Positions 36,087 through 44,426 of a stretch of 64,000 nucleotides of DNA are shown piece by piece. The position numbers and the translations under genes are program-made. The stretch comes from Paraclostridium tenue (lineage in GTDB: Bacteria > Bacillota > Clostridia > Peptostreptococcales > Peptostreptococcaceae): NCBI RefSeq assembly GCF_039521565.1, contig NZ_BAAACP010000003.1:1-64000 (forward strand), written 5' to 3'. A model generated the notes under the pieces. The model did no database searches and had not been told where the DNA came from. It saw only the letters and a program-made list of their open reading frames with translations. Numbering within the stretch: position 1 is the stretch's first letter; each line of letters begins with the position of its first letter.

Positions 36087-36998
36087 GTGAACAATTTACT
36101 ATTTATATTGGGAATGATAGCTTTAAGTAATGGCAATATATCACTACTAGATAATAATAAAAATAAATCTAGTAGTGTGGATATAAATACAGAATATGGG
36201 AGTATGAGATCGAAGACATCAAATAAAAGTAAAAAAATAAAATTAAAAAATAAATTACGACCTAAGAAAATAGAAGATGAAGAACTAAATTATAATAACG
36301 AAGATGAAGAAGAGATAATTGATGTATCAGAATATATAGATGAGTCATCTAGTTTTAATATTAATGATTTAGATAAAGGTATGAAAATGCTAGAATTAAG
36401 TGATGATGATTTAGATCGTGGATTAGAGATAATAACAAGGACCAAAAAGTATATGGATAGAGATGAAAAGAAGGTTCTTGTTAAGATAGAAAGTGTATTG
36501 GATTTGGTTAAAGGTATAAAAAAACTTAGTAGTGTTGATTTGATAGATGACGATGATGAATCAGATTTTTTTAGAAGTATGGAAGAAGATGATAAAAAAA
36601 ATATGATGATAAAAGAAATACTAGAAGTCTTTCCAGAAAGAAAAAGAGAATCAGTAGAAAAAGCTATGGATATGAAAAAGAAAATAGAATTATTTGCAGA
36701 ATTATTTTTACCTGATGATATAGGAGAAGAAAATGGTTCTGGATTTAGTTTAAGTTCATTAGCTAGTATTAATAATTTGGGTAGTTTAAGCAATTTAAAA
36801 CTTTTAGGTAGTCTTTTAAGAACTGACAATAGGGAAAGTAAAAATGAAAAAAATGATAAAACTACTTACAATACTGTATATAACAATACATATGAAGAAT
36901 TTGAAGATGAAAACAATTATGAATATGAAGATTATGAAGAAGAAGTTGATGATATAGATGACTACATGGATGATGATTATGTAAGAATAGACAAATAA
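36087..36998 (+). CDS. Acidic protein of unknown function, predicted late-sporulation gene
   Basis: A 303-aa protein I cannot assign. The N terminus is short and hydrophobic (NNLLFILGMIALSNGN) and is followed by a basic patch (KSKKIKLKNKLRPKK). A helical middle region contains LDKGMKMLELSDDDLDRGLE and a Ser/Leu-rich LSSLASINNLGSLSNLKLLG stretch. The C terminus is extremely acidic and Tyr-rich (EYEDYEEEVDDIDDYMDDDY). The start is GTG at 36087 with AAGGGGTGAC upstream. The predicted sigma-K promoter and the nearby cdeC gene suggest a coat or exosporium component; this is an inference. Confidence 0.65.
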   Translation: MNNLLFILGMIALSNGNISLLDNNKNKSSSVDINTEYGSMRSKTSNKSKKIKLKNKLRPKKIEDEELNYNNEDEEEIIDVSEYIDESSSFNINDLDKGMKMLELSDDDLDRGLEIITRTKKYMDRDEKKVLVKIESVLDLVKGIKKLSSVDLIDDDDESDFFRSMEEDDKKNMMIKEILEVFPERKRESVEKAMDMKKKIELFAELFLPDDIGEENGSGFSLSSLASINNLGSLSNLKLLGSLLRTDNRESKNEKNDKTTYNTVYNNTYEEFEDENNYEYEDYEEEVDDIDDYMDDDYVRIDK

Positions 36999-37069
36999 AA
37001 AATGGAAAAATATCAAAAAATAGCTTATATTGCTATATAAAACTACTTTTAAAATTTTTAGATTTATTA

Positions 37070-37075
37070 TATAAT
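37070..37075 (+). promoter_or_regulatory. -10 element of the 6S RNA gene
   Basis: TATAAT is placed so that transcription would start at about 37082-37083, right at the base of the 6S closing stem. The -35 region is weak. Confidence 0.6.
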
Positions 37076-37082
37076 AAGTATA

Positions 37083-37266
37083 TGAAATCCTGAGGCATGC
37101 GACAGTGCTTTTTTAAATTCAACCGACAAAGTTTGAACGGGAGTATGAGTCTAACAGTGTATAACACGCCCCTTCATAATTATGGGGGAAGTTAAAAACT
37201 GTTAGTAGTACACCCACCTGGGAGATTCTCGGGTCTGAATTTAAGGGGCCATCGGTGTTTTGGGAT
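37083..37266 (+). ncRNA. ssrS: 6S RNA
   Basis: A G/C-richer 184-nt stretch in AT-rich DNA with the rod-like fold of 6S RNA, which mimics an open promoter and binds sigma-A RNA polymerase. The closing stem pairs 37087-37097 with 37256-37266 (11 pairs, several G-U). A second stem pairs TTAAATTCA (37113-37121) with TGAATTTAA (37236-37244), extended by G-U pairs. The terminal arm pairs CTAACAG (37151-37157) with CTGTTAG (37199-37205). The segment between the last two stems is the expected central bubble, with a small hairpin (GGGAG...CTC) on its 3' side as in E. coli 6S. It has its own promoter and terminator and no open frame. Termini are approximate. Confidence 0.78.
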
Positions 37267-37300
37267 AAAAAAAGTATTGTGATTTCACAATACTTTTTTT
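37267..37300. terminator. Bidirectional terminator of 6S RNA and the propeller-like gene
   Basis: A perfect 15-bp stem (37267-37281 with 37286-37300) with a 4-nt loop, A7 on one side and T7 on the other. The convergent gene's stop codon lies at its edge. Confidence 0.9.
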
Positions 37301-38315
37301 ATTTATTAAAATTTCCTAATATACCAAATGGATTTTTAGTTATGAATAAACAACTAGATTTGTAATTTAAATCATTAGAATAATTCGATTTAAATTGTGC
37401 TCTGATGAACTTCTCATTAATGCTATAATCATCTTCTATACAATCACTCCAAGTAGCTCCTAAATCTTTAGAAGAACAAGTATAAAGTCTATTATCATGA
37501 ACATATGATATAAATATATTACAGTCATACTTAACTATGGATGGAAATAAGTATATAGATGGAGTAGTTATATATTTATTTAAAATCTCTTCAAAGCAAT
37601 CATTGTTTAAATATCCATTTATATATTTTATACAATATTTATTTTCATGATTTTCACAATAGGATATATGATAAAAATTTAATTGATCTTTTAATATTGA
37701 TAAATAGATTTTATTTTTATTAGAATTAGTAATTTGTATAGGAGAACTCCAGTTTAAATTACCTACATTAAATGTAGATGAGTAAATTTGAGGAAACTCA
37801 TTTTGTTCTTTAAAATAAAATACAGTAGGAACATTATTATTAAAAGAAACTATAAAATTATCCAATATAGGAAGATTTATAAAATCTAATTTATTTTCAA
37901 TCCATTTACAGCCATCATTATAATGGTGAAATAATATAGTTGTAGGAAGTTCTTTATTAGTTAAGTAGTATAGAATATGGATAGTACCATCTATATATTT
38001 TATATAAGGAAAATTTATATTAAAGTTTTTATAATCGTAATGTATTTTATGTAAAAATGAAAACTTATTACTATCTTTGTTAAGCTTTAAAATATTTATA
38101 TCATTGTCAGTAAAAATACCATATATATTATCATTAGAATCTATATCAAAATAATAATTAGAAAAGTCTATATTTAAATGAGTTATATTTTCAGACATAG
38201 TACATGATTCACTGTTTTTAAAATAATTATAAATCAATCCATTTTCAGGTTTAATAACAACCATATCCTTGTTAGATTTTCTTAATATATAAGCACATTC
38301 GTTAAAAAATCCCAT
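37299..38315 (-). CDS. Beta-propeller-like protein of unknown function (338 aa)
   Basis: I cannot name this protein. It has the feel of a beta-propeller: repeated short strands rich in aromatic residues with Asp/Asn turns, and an Asp-box-like CSSKDLGATWS near residue 285 of the kind found in sialidase-type propellers. There is no signal peptide or membrane segment. AAGGAGG precedes the ATG. It is divergent from cdeC and resembles, in style and in its N-terminal IKPENGLIYNYF region, the smaller protein at 39740 on the other side of cdeC. A spore-surface role is inferred only from that placement. Confidence 0.6.
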   Translation of the reverse strand: MGFFNECAYILRKSNKDMVVIKPENGLIYNYFKNSESCTMSENITHLNIDFSNYYFDIDSNDNIYGIFTDNDINILKLNKDSNKFSFLHKIHYDYKNFNINFPYIKYIDGTIHILYYLTNKELPTTILFHHYNDGCKWIENKLDFINLPILDNFIVSFNNNVPTVFYFKEQNEFPQIYSSTFNVGNLNWSSPIQITNSNKNKIYLSILKDQLNFYHISYCENHENKYCIKYINGYLNNDCFEEILNKYITTPSIYLFPSIVKYDCNIFISYVHDNRLYTCSSKDLGATWSDCIEDDYSINEKFIRAQFKSNYSNDLNYKSSCLFITKNPFGILGNFNK

Positions 38316-38407
38316 AACTACCTCCTTAAAAATTTATTTTATAAATGTATATTAATTAAAAAAATATTTATTCTATTAAGAAAAAATTAATAAAATACCA
38401 ATTAAGT

Positions 38408-38436
38408 AACAATTAATAAAACATATGCATATTATT
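38408..38436 (+). promoter_or_regulatory. Predicted sigma-K promoter of cdeC
   Basis: AACA (38408-38411), exactly 16 nt, CATATTATT (38428-38436). Only the last base of the -10 departs from CATAnnnTA. It lies about 65 nt before the cdeC start. Confidence 0.5.
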
Positions 38437-38499
38437 AATTAGGCATAATCAAGAGCCTACATTTTTTAAGAAGACAATCAAAGGGGAGGACAAAACTAA

Positions 38500-39666
38500 A
38501 TGAAGGATTTAATGAGATCTAAAAAAATAGTTAACAAAAGAGTAATACAACCTACTCAAAACACTGAAGATAGTAGAAGTTATATAGAAGCAAATGAATT
38601 AGATGAAGATTTAAACAGAGGATGTAAATCAAACGGATGTAAGCCACAATGTCATCCATATGTACAATGCGATGATAGAGACGATCATAACTGCAATTGC
38701 AATGATCACAATCATAATCATCATCATAATCATCACAATTGTGGATGCAATACAGATTGTTGTAATTGCCAAGATGATGATTGTACAGAAAATTGCTTCC
38801 CAAACCCTTGTCAAGAAGAGTGTAGTCATCCTTTAATACCACCTAAATTTTCAACATCACAAGCAAAATTATATCCAATAGAAACTGATAGAATATTTGA
38901 TACTATAATGTTTAGAGTATTCACAGATGGAAAAATGCTAAATGGTGATGATTTAAATTTCAGATATGAATTAGGAAATTTATGTGGACCTCTACCATGT
39001 TCTGTACAAACTAATGTAACTATAGAAAAAGTTTGTATAAATTATTCTAGTATAACTATAAATCCAGGAACTACATCACTAGAGCAATTAGAAATTGATG
39101 AAGTTGATGATAAAAGAGAAAAATGCAAATCTGTTTTTGAGTACAATGTTTGTGGTCAATTAAACAGATGTTGCAATGATCAATGTCTAGGTCAAAATGT
39201 AATGTACAAAGAAAAAGGATTAAATGTAATTGTACATGACTTAGAAATAGAATTAACAGGTAGATTTGGATGTTCTGAATTCACAGCTATAGCTACACCA
39301 TATAGCAAGTGTGACTCAAATTGTGTAGTTTTCTATTTTAATACTTTATCAAGTGATTTAGTAGTTCCAGCTGATGGAAGATCATTTACTTTAAGACAGG
39401 ATTTCCAAACTCAACTTACTGTTGATTGTATAGGTAAAGGTATAATAACTCAAGAAATGATAAACAATAAACCATGTTACGAGTTAGACATACCTAATGG
39501 AATAGACTTAGTACTTTGTCTACAAAATATAGTTAGTGTATTGATAAAAGAACAAATAGTAGTTTTAGGTGGACCTACAAGAATACAACCTAGACTAGTA
39601 GACACATTTGGAAGCGTTTGTGACTTCTCACAATTCACAGGAAGCTGTGACAATGATAGAAGATAA
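38500..39666 (+). CDS. cdeC: CdeC-like cysteine-rich exosporium morphogenetic protein
   Basis: A 388-aa homologue of C. difficile CdeC, a Cys-rich protein needed for exosporium assembly. The N-terminal 110 residues are low complexity, rich in Cys, His, Asn and Asp, with an H/N-rich stretch and NPC motifs. The conserved body shares clear blocks with CdeC as I recall it: RIFDTIMFRVFTDG, FNTLSSDLVVPADGRSFTLR, QTQLTVDCIGKG, IDLVLCLQNIVS and QPRLVDTFGSVCDFSQ. There is no signal peptide. GGGGAGG precedes the ATG. The predicted sigma-K promoter fits late mother-cell expression. The Cys content suggests disulphide cross-linking and the His cluster possible metal binding. Confidence 0.9.
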   Translation: MKDLMRSKKIVNKRVIQPTQNTEDSRSYIEANELDEDLNRGCKSNGCKPQCHPYVQCDDRDDHNCNCNDHNHNHHHNHHNCGCNTDCCNCQDDDCTENCFPNPCQEECSHPLIPPKFSTSQAKLYPIETDRIFDTIMFRVFTDGKMLNGDDLNFRYELGNLCGPLPCSVQTNVTIEKVCINYSSITINPGTTSLEQLEIDEVDDKREKCKSVFEYNVCGQLNRCCNDQCLGQNVMYKEKGLNVIVHDLEIELTGRFGCSEFTAIATPYSKCDSNCVVFYFNTLSSDLVVPADGRSFTLRQDFQTQLTVDCIGKGIITQEMINNKPCYELDIPNGIDLVLCLQNIVSVLIKEQIVVLGGPTRIQPRLVDTFGSVCDFSQFTGSCDNDRR

Positions 39667-39702
39667 AACTAATAGGTTATTTACACTAATATAAAAAATT
39701 AT

Positions 39703-39735
39703 AAAAAGGGCATTGGTTTTGTCAATGCCCTTTTT
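39703..39735. terminator. Bidirectional terminator between cdeC and the small propeller-like gene
   Basis: AAAAAGGGCATTG (39703-39715) pairs perfectly with CAATGCCCTTTTT (39723-39735), loop 7 nt. Confidence 0.9.
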
Positions 39736-39739
39736 ATAA

Positions 39740-40333
39740 TTATTCATATCTTATACTATTACAATAATCAAATAAAATATTACTAGATTTTATATTAGAA
39801 AAATTCATCCAACATTTATTTACAATATCAAATGCCATAGATTTTAAATTATTGGATTTTATTAAATTACTATATGAACATATAATATGATTATTTGAAA
39901 TATTAATTGTATATATTGAGTTATCAATTTTTCGTACATCTTCAAATTGATATTCTAAAAATTTATAAGTAACTAAGTCATAATTTATGTGATGTATATT
40001 ATACAAATTATGACTTATATATCTAGCAAAAAAAATATTTAATGAGTTATTTACAATATACATTGATAATTTATTTATCTTTTTAACATAACTATTTAAT
40101 TTAAATGTTAATATTAAAGTTAAATTGTTTTTTTCATAAGTACAATAATTTAAAAATCCTTTTAAATCTATGTAACACATATGAATGATATCTGAATTAT
40201 CTATAATTGATGAATGTAAATAAATACTATTAGAAACTTTTTTTATTTCCCCAAAAGAGTCTTTAATAAATAAACAATTATTCTTACTAAAAATATATAC
40301 AGAAGAATTAGTAGTTGTATTTAAAACAATCAT
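39740..40333 (-). CDS. Propeller-like protein of unknown function (197 aa)
   Basis: Unrecognised. It starts at the ATG at 40333 with AAGGTGG 8 nt before it; a GTG 12 nt further upstream overlaps that site. The sequence is strand-rich, with N/I/Y-dominated composition and short repeats ending in Asn/Asp turns, much like the 338-aa protein at 37299 but shorter. There is no signal peptide. It begins 13 nt after the spoVB stop on the same strand, so it is probably cotranscribed with spoVB, tying it to sporulation. Confidence 0.6.
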   Translation of the reverse strand: MIVLNTTTNSSVYIFSKNNCLFIKDSFGEIKKVSNSIYLHSSIIDNSDIIHMCYIDLKGFLNYCTYEKNNLTLILTFKLNSYVKKINKLSMYIVNNSLNIFFARYISHNLYNIHHINYDLVTYKFLEYQFEDVRKIDNSIYTINISNNHIICSYSNLIKSNNLKSMAFDIVNKCWMNFSNIKSSNILFDYCNSIRYE

Positions 40334-40346
40334 ATCATTAACCACC

Positions 40347-41669
40347 TTATTTTAATGATTTTAAGTATTTATATAAAACAAAATAATTTAAAATACATGA
40401 TAATATAGGAATTAAAGTTAAAATTATTATATAACCTGATATACCTAAATTTGGTATAGGTAATATAAAATAAAGACATAAGGTTTGTATTAGCATGGAT
40501 GAAATACCTATAACACTGGCAATATACTCTTTACCTATAGAATGTAAAATTCCAGAAAGTATGTGATTTAGACTTAAAAACAATGGAACTAAACACATAA
40601 GTTTTAGATAAGTACCTGCAGGCTTATTATTAAAAATGATTTTACAAATTTCTTCTCCAAAGAAATAAAATAAAGTTGAACATAAAATACCCATAGCAAG
40701 TGTAAGTATTAATGAAAAGTAAACTTTACTTTTAATAGCATATGTATTTTTTTTCGTAACTTCCAAAGATATGCTTGGTATTATATTTACAACAAGAGCA
40801 GAAACAAGCATAAATGGAAGGTATACAAATGGAAAAACCATACCAGATATAACACCATATATACCTAATGCATTAGTATAACTAATTCCTGATAAAGCTA
40901 ACCTAGATGGTATTATCATAGAACCAATAGAATTAAGAATTATACTAGACATTCGATTACAGGTAATAGGTATTGACATTTTTATAGTATTATAAGATGC
41001 TAATATAAATTCTTTTATATCTATTGTGTATTTATTTTCTATATAAGGTTTTTTAGCCAAGTTAAAGGTCATAAATATTAAGCTAATACATTCTCCTATA
41101 GATATACCAATTATAGCTGATAAACATATTAATGTAGGGTTATTAAAATTTCTTGCAATAAGGTAAACAAATACAATCTTTGAAATTTGTTCTAAAATTT
41201 GGGATATTGCAGGTATATTTACTTTTTTTATACCGTAATAATATCCCCTTACTACATTAGACAAAGTTATAGCAATAATTGATGGACATATAGCTAACAT
41301 AAATATAGAAAGTTTATTACTATATAAGAGTTTTGATGATAAATAGCTAGATTTAAAGCCTACAAATATTGAGATTAAAGCTGCTATAAAAAAGGATATA
41401 TAAATTGTAGATATAAAAAGTGCATTTGTACTATGTTTATCATTAAAAGCTTTTTTTCTAGCTACTAAACAACTAAGGGCTGTAGGTATTCCAGTTGTAG
41501 TAAGAGCTATACAAATCATTAAAAAATTAAATACTAAATGGTATATTCCCAGGTGGACTTCAGATAAGTTATTTGATAAAAATATCTTATATAAAAAACC
41601 TATTACTCTAACTATAAAATTAGATAAAAAGAGTATTAAAGTTGAATACACAAGATTAGGAATTTTCAA
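40347..41669 (-). CDS. spoVB: SpoVB-type polysaccharide flippase
   Basis: A 440-aa integral membrane protein of the MOP/MATE-like flippase superfamily with about 12-14 hydrophobic helices. It is closest in feel to stage V sporulation protein B (N-terminal STLILFLSNFIVRVIGFLYK, LSEVHLGIYHLVFNF), which is linked to lipid II translocation for spore cortex synthesis. Related MurJ or O-antigen flippases are alternatives. The start is TTG at 41669, with AGGAGGTGG 5 nt upstream. It is probably the first gene of a two-gene operon. Confidence 0.82.
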   Translation of the reverse strand: MKIPNLVYSTLILFLSNFIVRVIGFLYKIFLSNNLSEVHLGIYHLVFNFLMICIALTTTGIPTALSCLVARKKAFNDKHSTNALFISTIYISFFIAALISIFVGFKSSYLSSKLLYSNKLSIFMLAICPSIIAITLSNVVRGYYYGIKKVNIPAISQILEQISKIVFVYLIARNFNNPTLICLSAIIGISIGECISLIFMTFNLAKKPYIENKYTIDIKEFILASYNTIKMSIPITCNRMSSIILNSIGSMIIPSRLALSGISYTNALGIYGVISGMVFPFVYLPFMLVSALVVNIIPSISLEVTKKNTYAIKSKVYFSLILTLAMGILCSTLFYFFGEEICKIIFNNKPAGTYLKLMCLVPLFLSLNHILSGILHSIGKEYIASVIGISSMLIQTLCLYFILPIPNLGISGYIIILTLIPILSCILNYFVLYKYLKSLK

Positions 41670-41718
41670 CTAAACCACCTCCTATCTTAAGTTATATTCA
41701 ACTTTAAGTATAAAAATG

Positions 41719-41762
41719 AAAAAATAATAACCCATATTATATATTTAGAGTTATTATTTTTT
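41719..41762 (-). terminator. Terminator of the PHP phosphatase gene
   Basis: GTTATTATTTTTT at 41750-41762 pairs with its mirror at 41719-41731, with an 18-nt loop. On the minus strand it follows the PHP gene directly and ends in a T-run. Confidence 0.65.
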
Positions 41763-41765
41763 TGC

Positions 41766-42578
41766 TTATTTATATATTATATTTTCTATATTTATAAATT
41801 TTGGTTTCATTGAATCGAATGTAGTTACATATTTAAAACCAAGTTCGCTTAATTTTTTATATATAAAATCAAACTTATATGCAACTTGAGATGGGATATG
41901 AGAATCTGAACCAGTTGTTATTATTTCTCCACCTAAATCTTTATACATTTTAAGTATATAAGTAGATGGAGTTAAATCTTTAAGACCATATCTAAAACAA
42001 GAAGTATTAACTTCAATTCCTTTTCCATTTTGTATAGCTTCTTTTAAGATAGCTTCTAATATATCATAGAAAAGTTTATCATCTAGTTCTGATTTATAAT
42101 CTCCATATCTTTTGATTAAGTCTAGATGTCCTAATACACTATAGTCATTATAATTTTTTACTATATTATATAACGTTTCATAATATTTTTCATAAGCTTC
42201 AGCTTGAGTTTTATCATTAAAAAAAGTTCCATTGTATAAATCAATTTTATCTATTGCATGCATTGAACATATAACAAAATCAAAAGGATATTTTTTTATG
42301 TCATTAGAACACTTTTCAAGAATATGTGGCTGAACACCCATTTCTATACCTTTTTTAATAGTAATTTTATTTATATATTTATCTTTAAGCATATTAATGT
42401 TTTTAAAATAAGCATCATAATCAGTTTCAAATTCTACATCGCTTATTATGTCATAGTCAACATGGTCTGTGAAGCATATTTCCTTTAATCCAAGGTCTAT
42501 TGATTTTTTAACCATGTCTTCCATAGGTGTTTGACTATCTCCAGAGAAGTTTGAATGCATATGATAATCGTAATACAT
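41766..42578 (-). CDS. PHP-family phosphatase (histidinol-phosphatase, HisJ-like)
   Basis: A 270-aa protein of the polymerase-and-histidinol-phosphatase superfamily. Motifs: YDYHMHSNFSGDS (HxH), EICFTDHVDYD, KKGIEMGVQPH, ICSMHAID, VLGHLDLIKRYGD and TTGSDSHIPSQVAY, all metal ligands of the PHP fold. Length and layout match HisJ-type histidinol-phosphatases. No other his biosynthesis genes are nearby, so the natural substrate could differ. AAGGGGATAA precedes the ATG. Confidence 0.85.
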   Translation of the reverse strand: MYYDYHMHSNFSGDSQTPMEDMVKKSIDLGLKEICFTDHVDYDIISDVEFETDYDAYFKNINMLKDKYINKITIKKGIEMGVQPHILEKCSNDIKKYPFDFVICSMHAIDKIDLYNGTFFNDKTQAEAYEKYYETLYNIVKNYNDYSVLGHLDLIKRYGDYKSELDDKLFYDILEAILKEAIQNGKGIEVNTSCFRYGLKDLTPSTYILKMYKDLGGEIITTGSDSHIPSQVAYKFDFIYKKLSELGFKYVTTFDSMKPKFINIENIIYK

Positions 42579-42694
42579 AATTATTATCCCCTTTTTTAAA
42601 AAATTTTGGTATTATATATACATAATAATATCAAATATAGATATGTGCATCAATAAAGGCATATATAAATAATATCGTTTTAAGTGGGGATAAA

Positions 42695-44119
42695 ATGGAT
42701 AAATATAAATTTATAATAAAAGAAAGTAGTCCTAAGTATTTACAGATTTATAATCATATAAAGAAAATGATTATAGAAGATGAAATAAAAGCAAATAAAA
42801 AACTTCCACCAATAAGAACTTTAGCAAAATTACTAGAGGTTAATAACACTACCATAGTAAAAGTATATGAGCTATTAGAAAAAGAAGGCTATGTATATAA
42901 AAATATAGGTAGTGGAACTTTTGTATCTGATGTAAAAAGGAGTATAAATAAAGAAAAATCTATAGAAATGGATGGAATTATAAGATTTGATAATGGAAAT
43001 CCATCAATAGATATGTTTCCAGTTGATGATTTTAAGGAATCTATAAATATGGCTTTAGAAAAAGAAGGTAATTCTATATTTGAATATGATGATGGACTAG
43101 GATTTTTGAATCTAAGAGAGAAATTAGTAGATTATTTAAAAAAATTAAATATAAATACTCGTAAAGATAATATCCAAATAATTTCAGGAGCTCAACAAGG
43201 AATAGATATTGTATGTAAAGGTATTATAAATTACTCAGATTTAGTTTTTGTTGAGGAACCTACATATAGAGGAGCCTTAGAAGTATTTAAAAATAGAGGT
43301 GCAAAGATTATAAGTATACCGATGCTAGAAGATGGTATAGATATAGGTATATTAAAATTAAAGCTTGAAAAAACAAGACCTAAGATAATTTATACAATGC
43401 CTAATTATCAAAATCCAACAGGAATATCGTACTCGATTTATAAAAAGAAAAAACTTATAGAATTAGCTGAAAAGTACGATTTTTATATATTAGAGGATGA
43501 TTTTATGAGTGATTTAAAATTTAGTTCTCATAAAAATTATCCCTTAAGAAGCTATGATGATAAAGGGAGAGTAATTTATATAAAAAGTTTTTCTAAAATA
43601 CTTATGCCAGGGCTTAGAATAGGTTTAGTTGAGATGCCAAGTGAAATTTTAAAAAAAATTTTATGGGCTAAATATTCTTCAGACATTTCAACATCAGGTA
43701 TAATTCAAAGGTCTATGTATTATTACATGGAAAACTTTGATTGGGATGAATACATAGAAAGGTTAGAAAAAGCTTATAGTGAAAAATTCGAATTAGCATC
43801 AAAATTAATAAATAAGAACTTAGGAGAAAAACTTAAGTTAAAAGTGCCATCAGGAGGTATAAACTTCTTTTTAGAATTACCGAGAGGATACTCATCTAAA
43901 GAATTTAGTTCATATATTTTAAAAAAAGGGGTATCAATTTTATCAGGAGGTCATTTTTTTGACACACCTATAGATGATAGATTCTTTAGAATAAATATAG
44001 CACAACCAAGTATATGTGAAATAGAAAAGGGAATAGATATAATATCAAAAAATATAGATGAATTTTTAACAAATTATAAAAATACAGAAGAATTTAAAGA
44101 AAATAAATTATTTTTTTAG
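42695..44119 (+). CDS. MocR-type regulator (GntR DNA-binding domain fused to aminotransferase)
   Basis: A 474-aa transcription factor. The N-terminal winged helix (PKYLQIYNHIKKMIIEDEIK, LPPIRTLAKLLEVNNTTIVK) is GntR-type. Residues from about 90 on form an aspartate aminotransferase fold with the PLP-binding Lys in YIKSFSKILMPGLRIG and the YTMPNYQNPTGIS stretch. MocR proteins usually sense PLP or an amino-acid adduct. Target genes are unknown. AGTGGGGATA precedes the ATG. A DUF896 gene follows after 12 nt. Confidence 0.9.
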   Translation: MDKYKFIIKESSPKYLQIYNHIKKMIIEDEIKANKKLPPIRTLAKLLEVNNTTIVKVYELLEKEGYVYKNIGSGTFVSDVKRSINKEKSIEMDGIIRFDNGNPSIDMFPVDDFKESINMALEKEGNSIFEYDDGLGFLNLREKLVDYLKKLNINTRKDNIQIISGAQQGIDIVCKGIINYSDLVFVEEPTYRGALEVFKNRGAKIISIPMLEDGIDIGILKLKLEKTRPKIIYTMPNYQNPTGISYSIYKKKKLIELAEKYDFYILEDDFMSDLKFSSHKNYPLRSYDDKGRVIYIKSFSKILMPGLRIGLVEMPSEILKKILWAKYSSDISTSGIIQRSMYYYMENFDWDEYIERLEKAYSEKFELASKLINKNLGEKLKLKVPSGGINFFLELPRGYSSKEFSSYILKKGVSILSGGHFFDTPIDDRFFRINIAQPSICEIEKGIDIISKNIDEFLTNYKNTEEFKENKLFF

Positions 44120-44131
44120 GAGTGATAATAA

Positions 44132-44356
44132 ATGAATAACGAATTTGATAGAGATAAATTAAATAGAATAAATGAATTAGCAAAAAAACATAAAGGTGAA
44201 GGTTTAACAGAAGAAGAACATAAAGAAAGAGAAGGTTTAAGAAAAGAGTATTTAGAGCACTTTAGAGGACATTTTAGATCAAGATTAGAAAATATTAAGG
44301 TTGTTTCACCTGAAGAATATGAAGAAGCTATGAAAAACCAAAAGAACCAAAAATAA
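44132..44356 (+). CDS. DUF896 family protein (YnzC-like)
   Basis: A 74-aa protein with the DUF896 pattern: LNRINELAKKHKGEGLTEEE, EREGLRKEYLEHFRGHFRS and a short acidic end. The family forms a two-helix hairpin; its function is not established. TAGGAGTGA precedes the ATG. It directly follows the MocR gene. Confidence 0.88.
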   Translation: MNNEFDRDKLNRINELAKKHKGEGLTEEEHKEREGLRKEYLEHFRGHFRSRLENIKVVSPEEYEEAMKNQKNQK

Positions 44357-44426
44357 TATAAGCCTAATATTGTAAGTGTGCTATAATTATTGTAAGGAAA
44401 AATTTTACTAGAAAGGGAGTATTGTT

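Noticed and set aside
37083..37266. SRP RNA, tmRNA or riboswitch as alternatives for the structured RNA
   Set aside because: No SRP GNAR loop, no tag-reading frame or CCA end, and the downstream gene is on the opposite strand; the rod with central bubble fits 6S RNA.
38690..38760. Short CAT/AAT repeats that could suggest a CRISPR or tandem repeat
   Set aside because: They encode the His/Asn-rich segment of the CdeC-like protein; there are no spacers or dyad repeats. No CRISPR array, insertion sequence or prophage was seen in the window.
38552..38842. Asp/Tyr/His-rich open frames opposite the N-terminal part of cdeC
   Set aside because: They mirror the His/Asn/Cys low-complexity coding sequence of cdeC and have no start signals.
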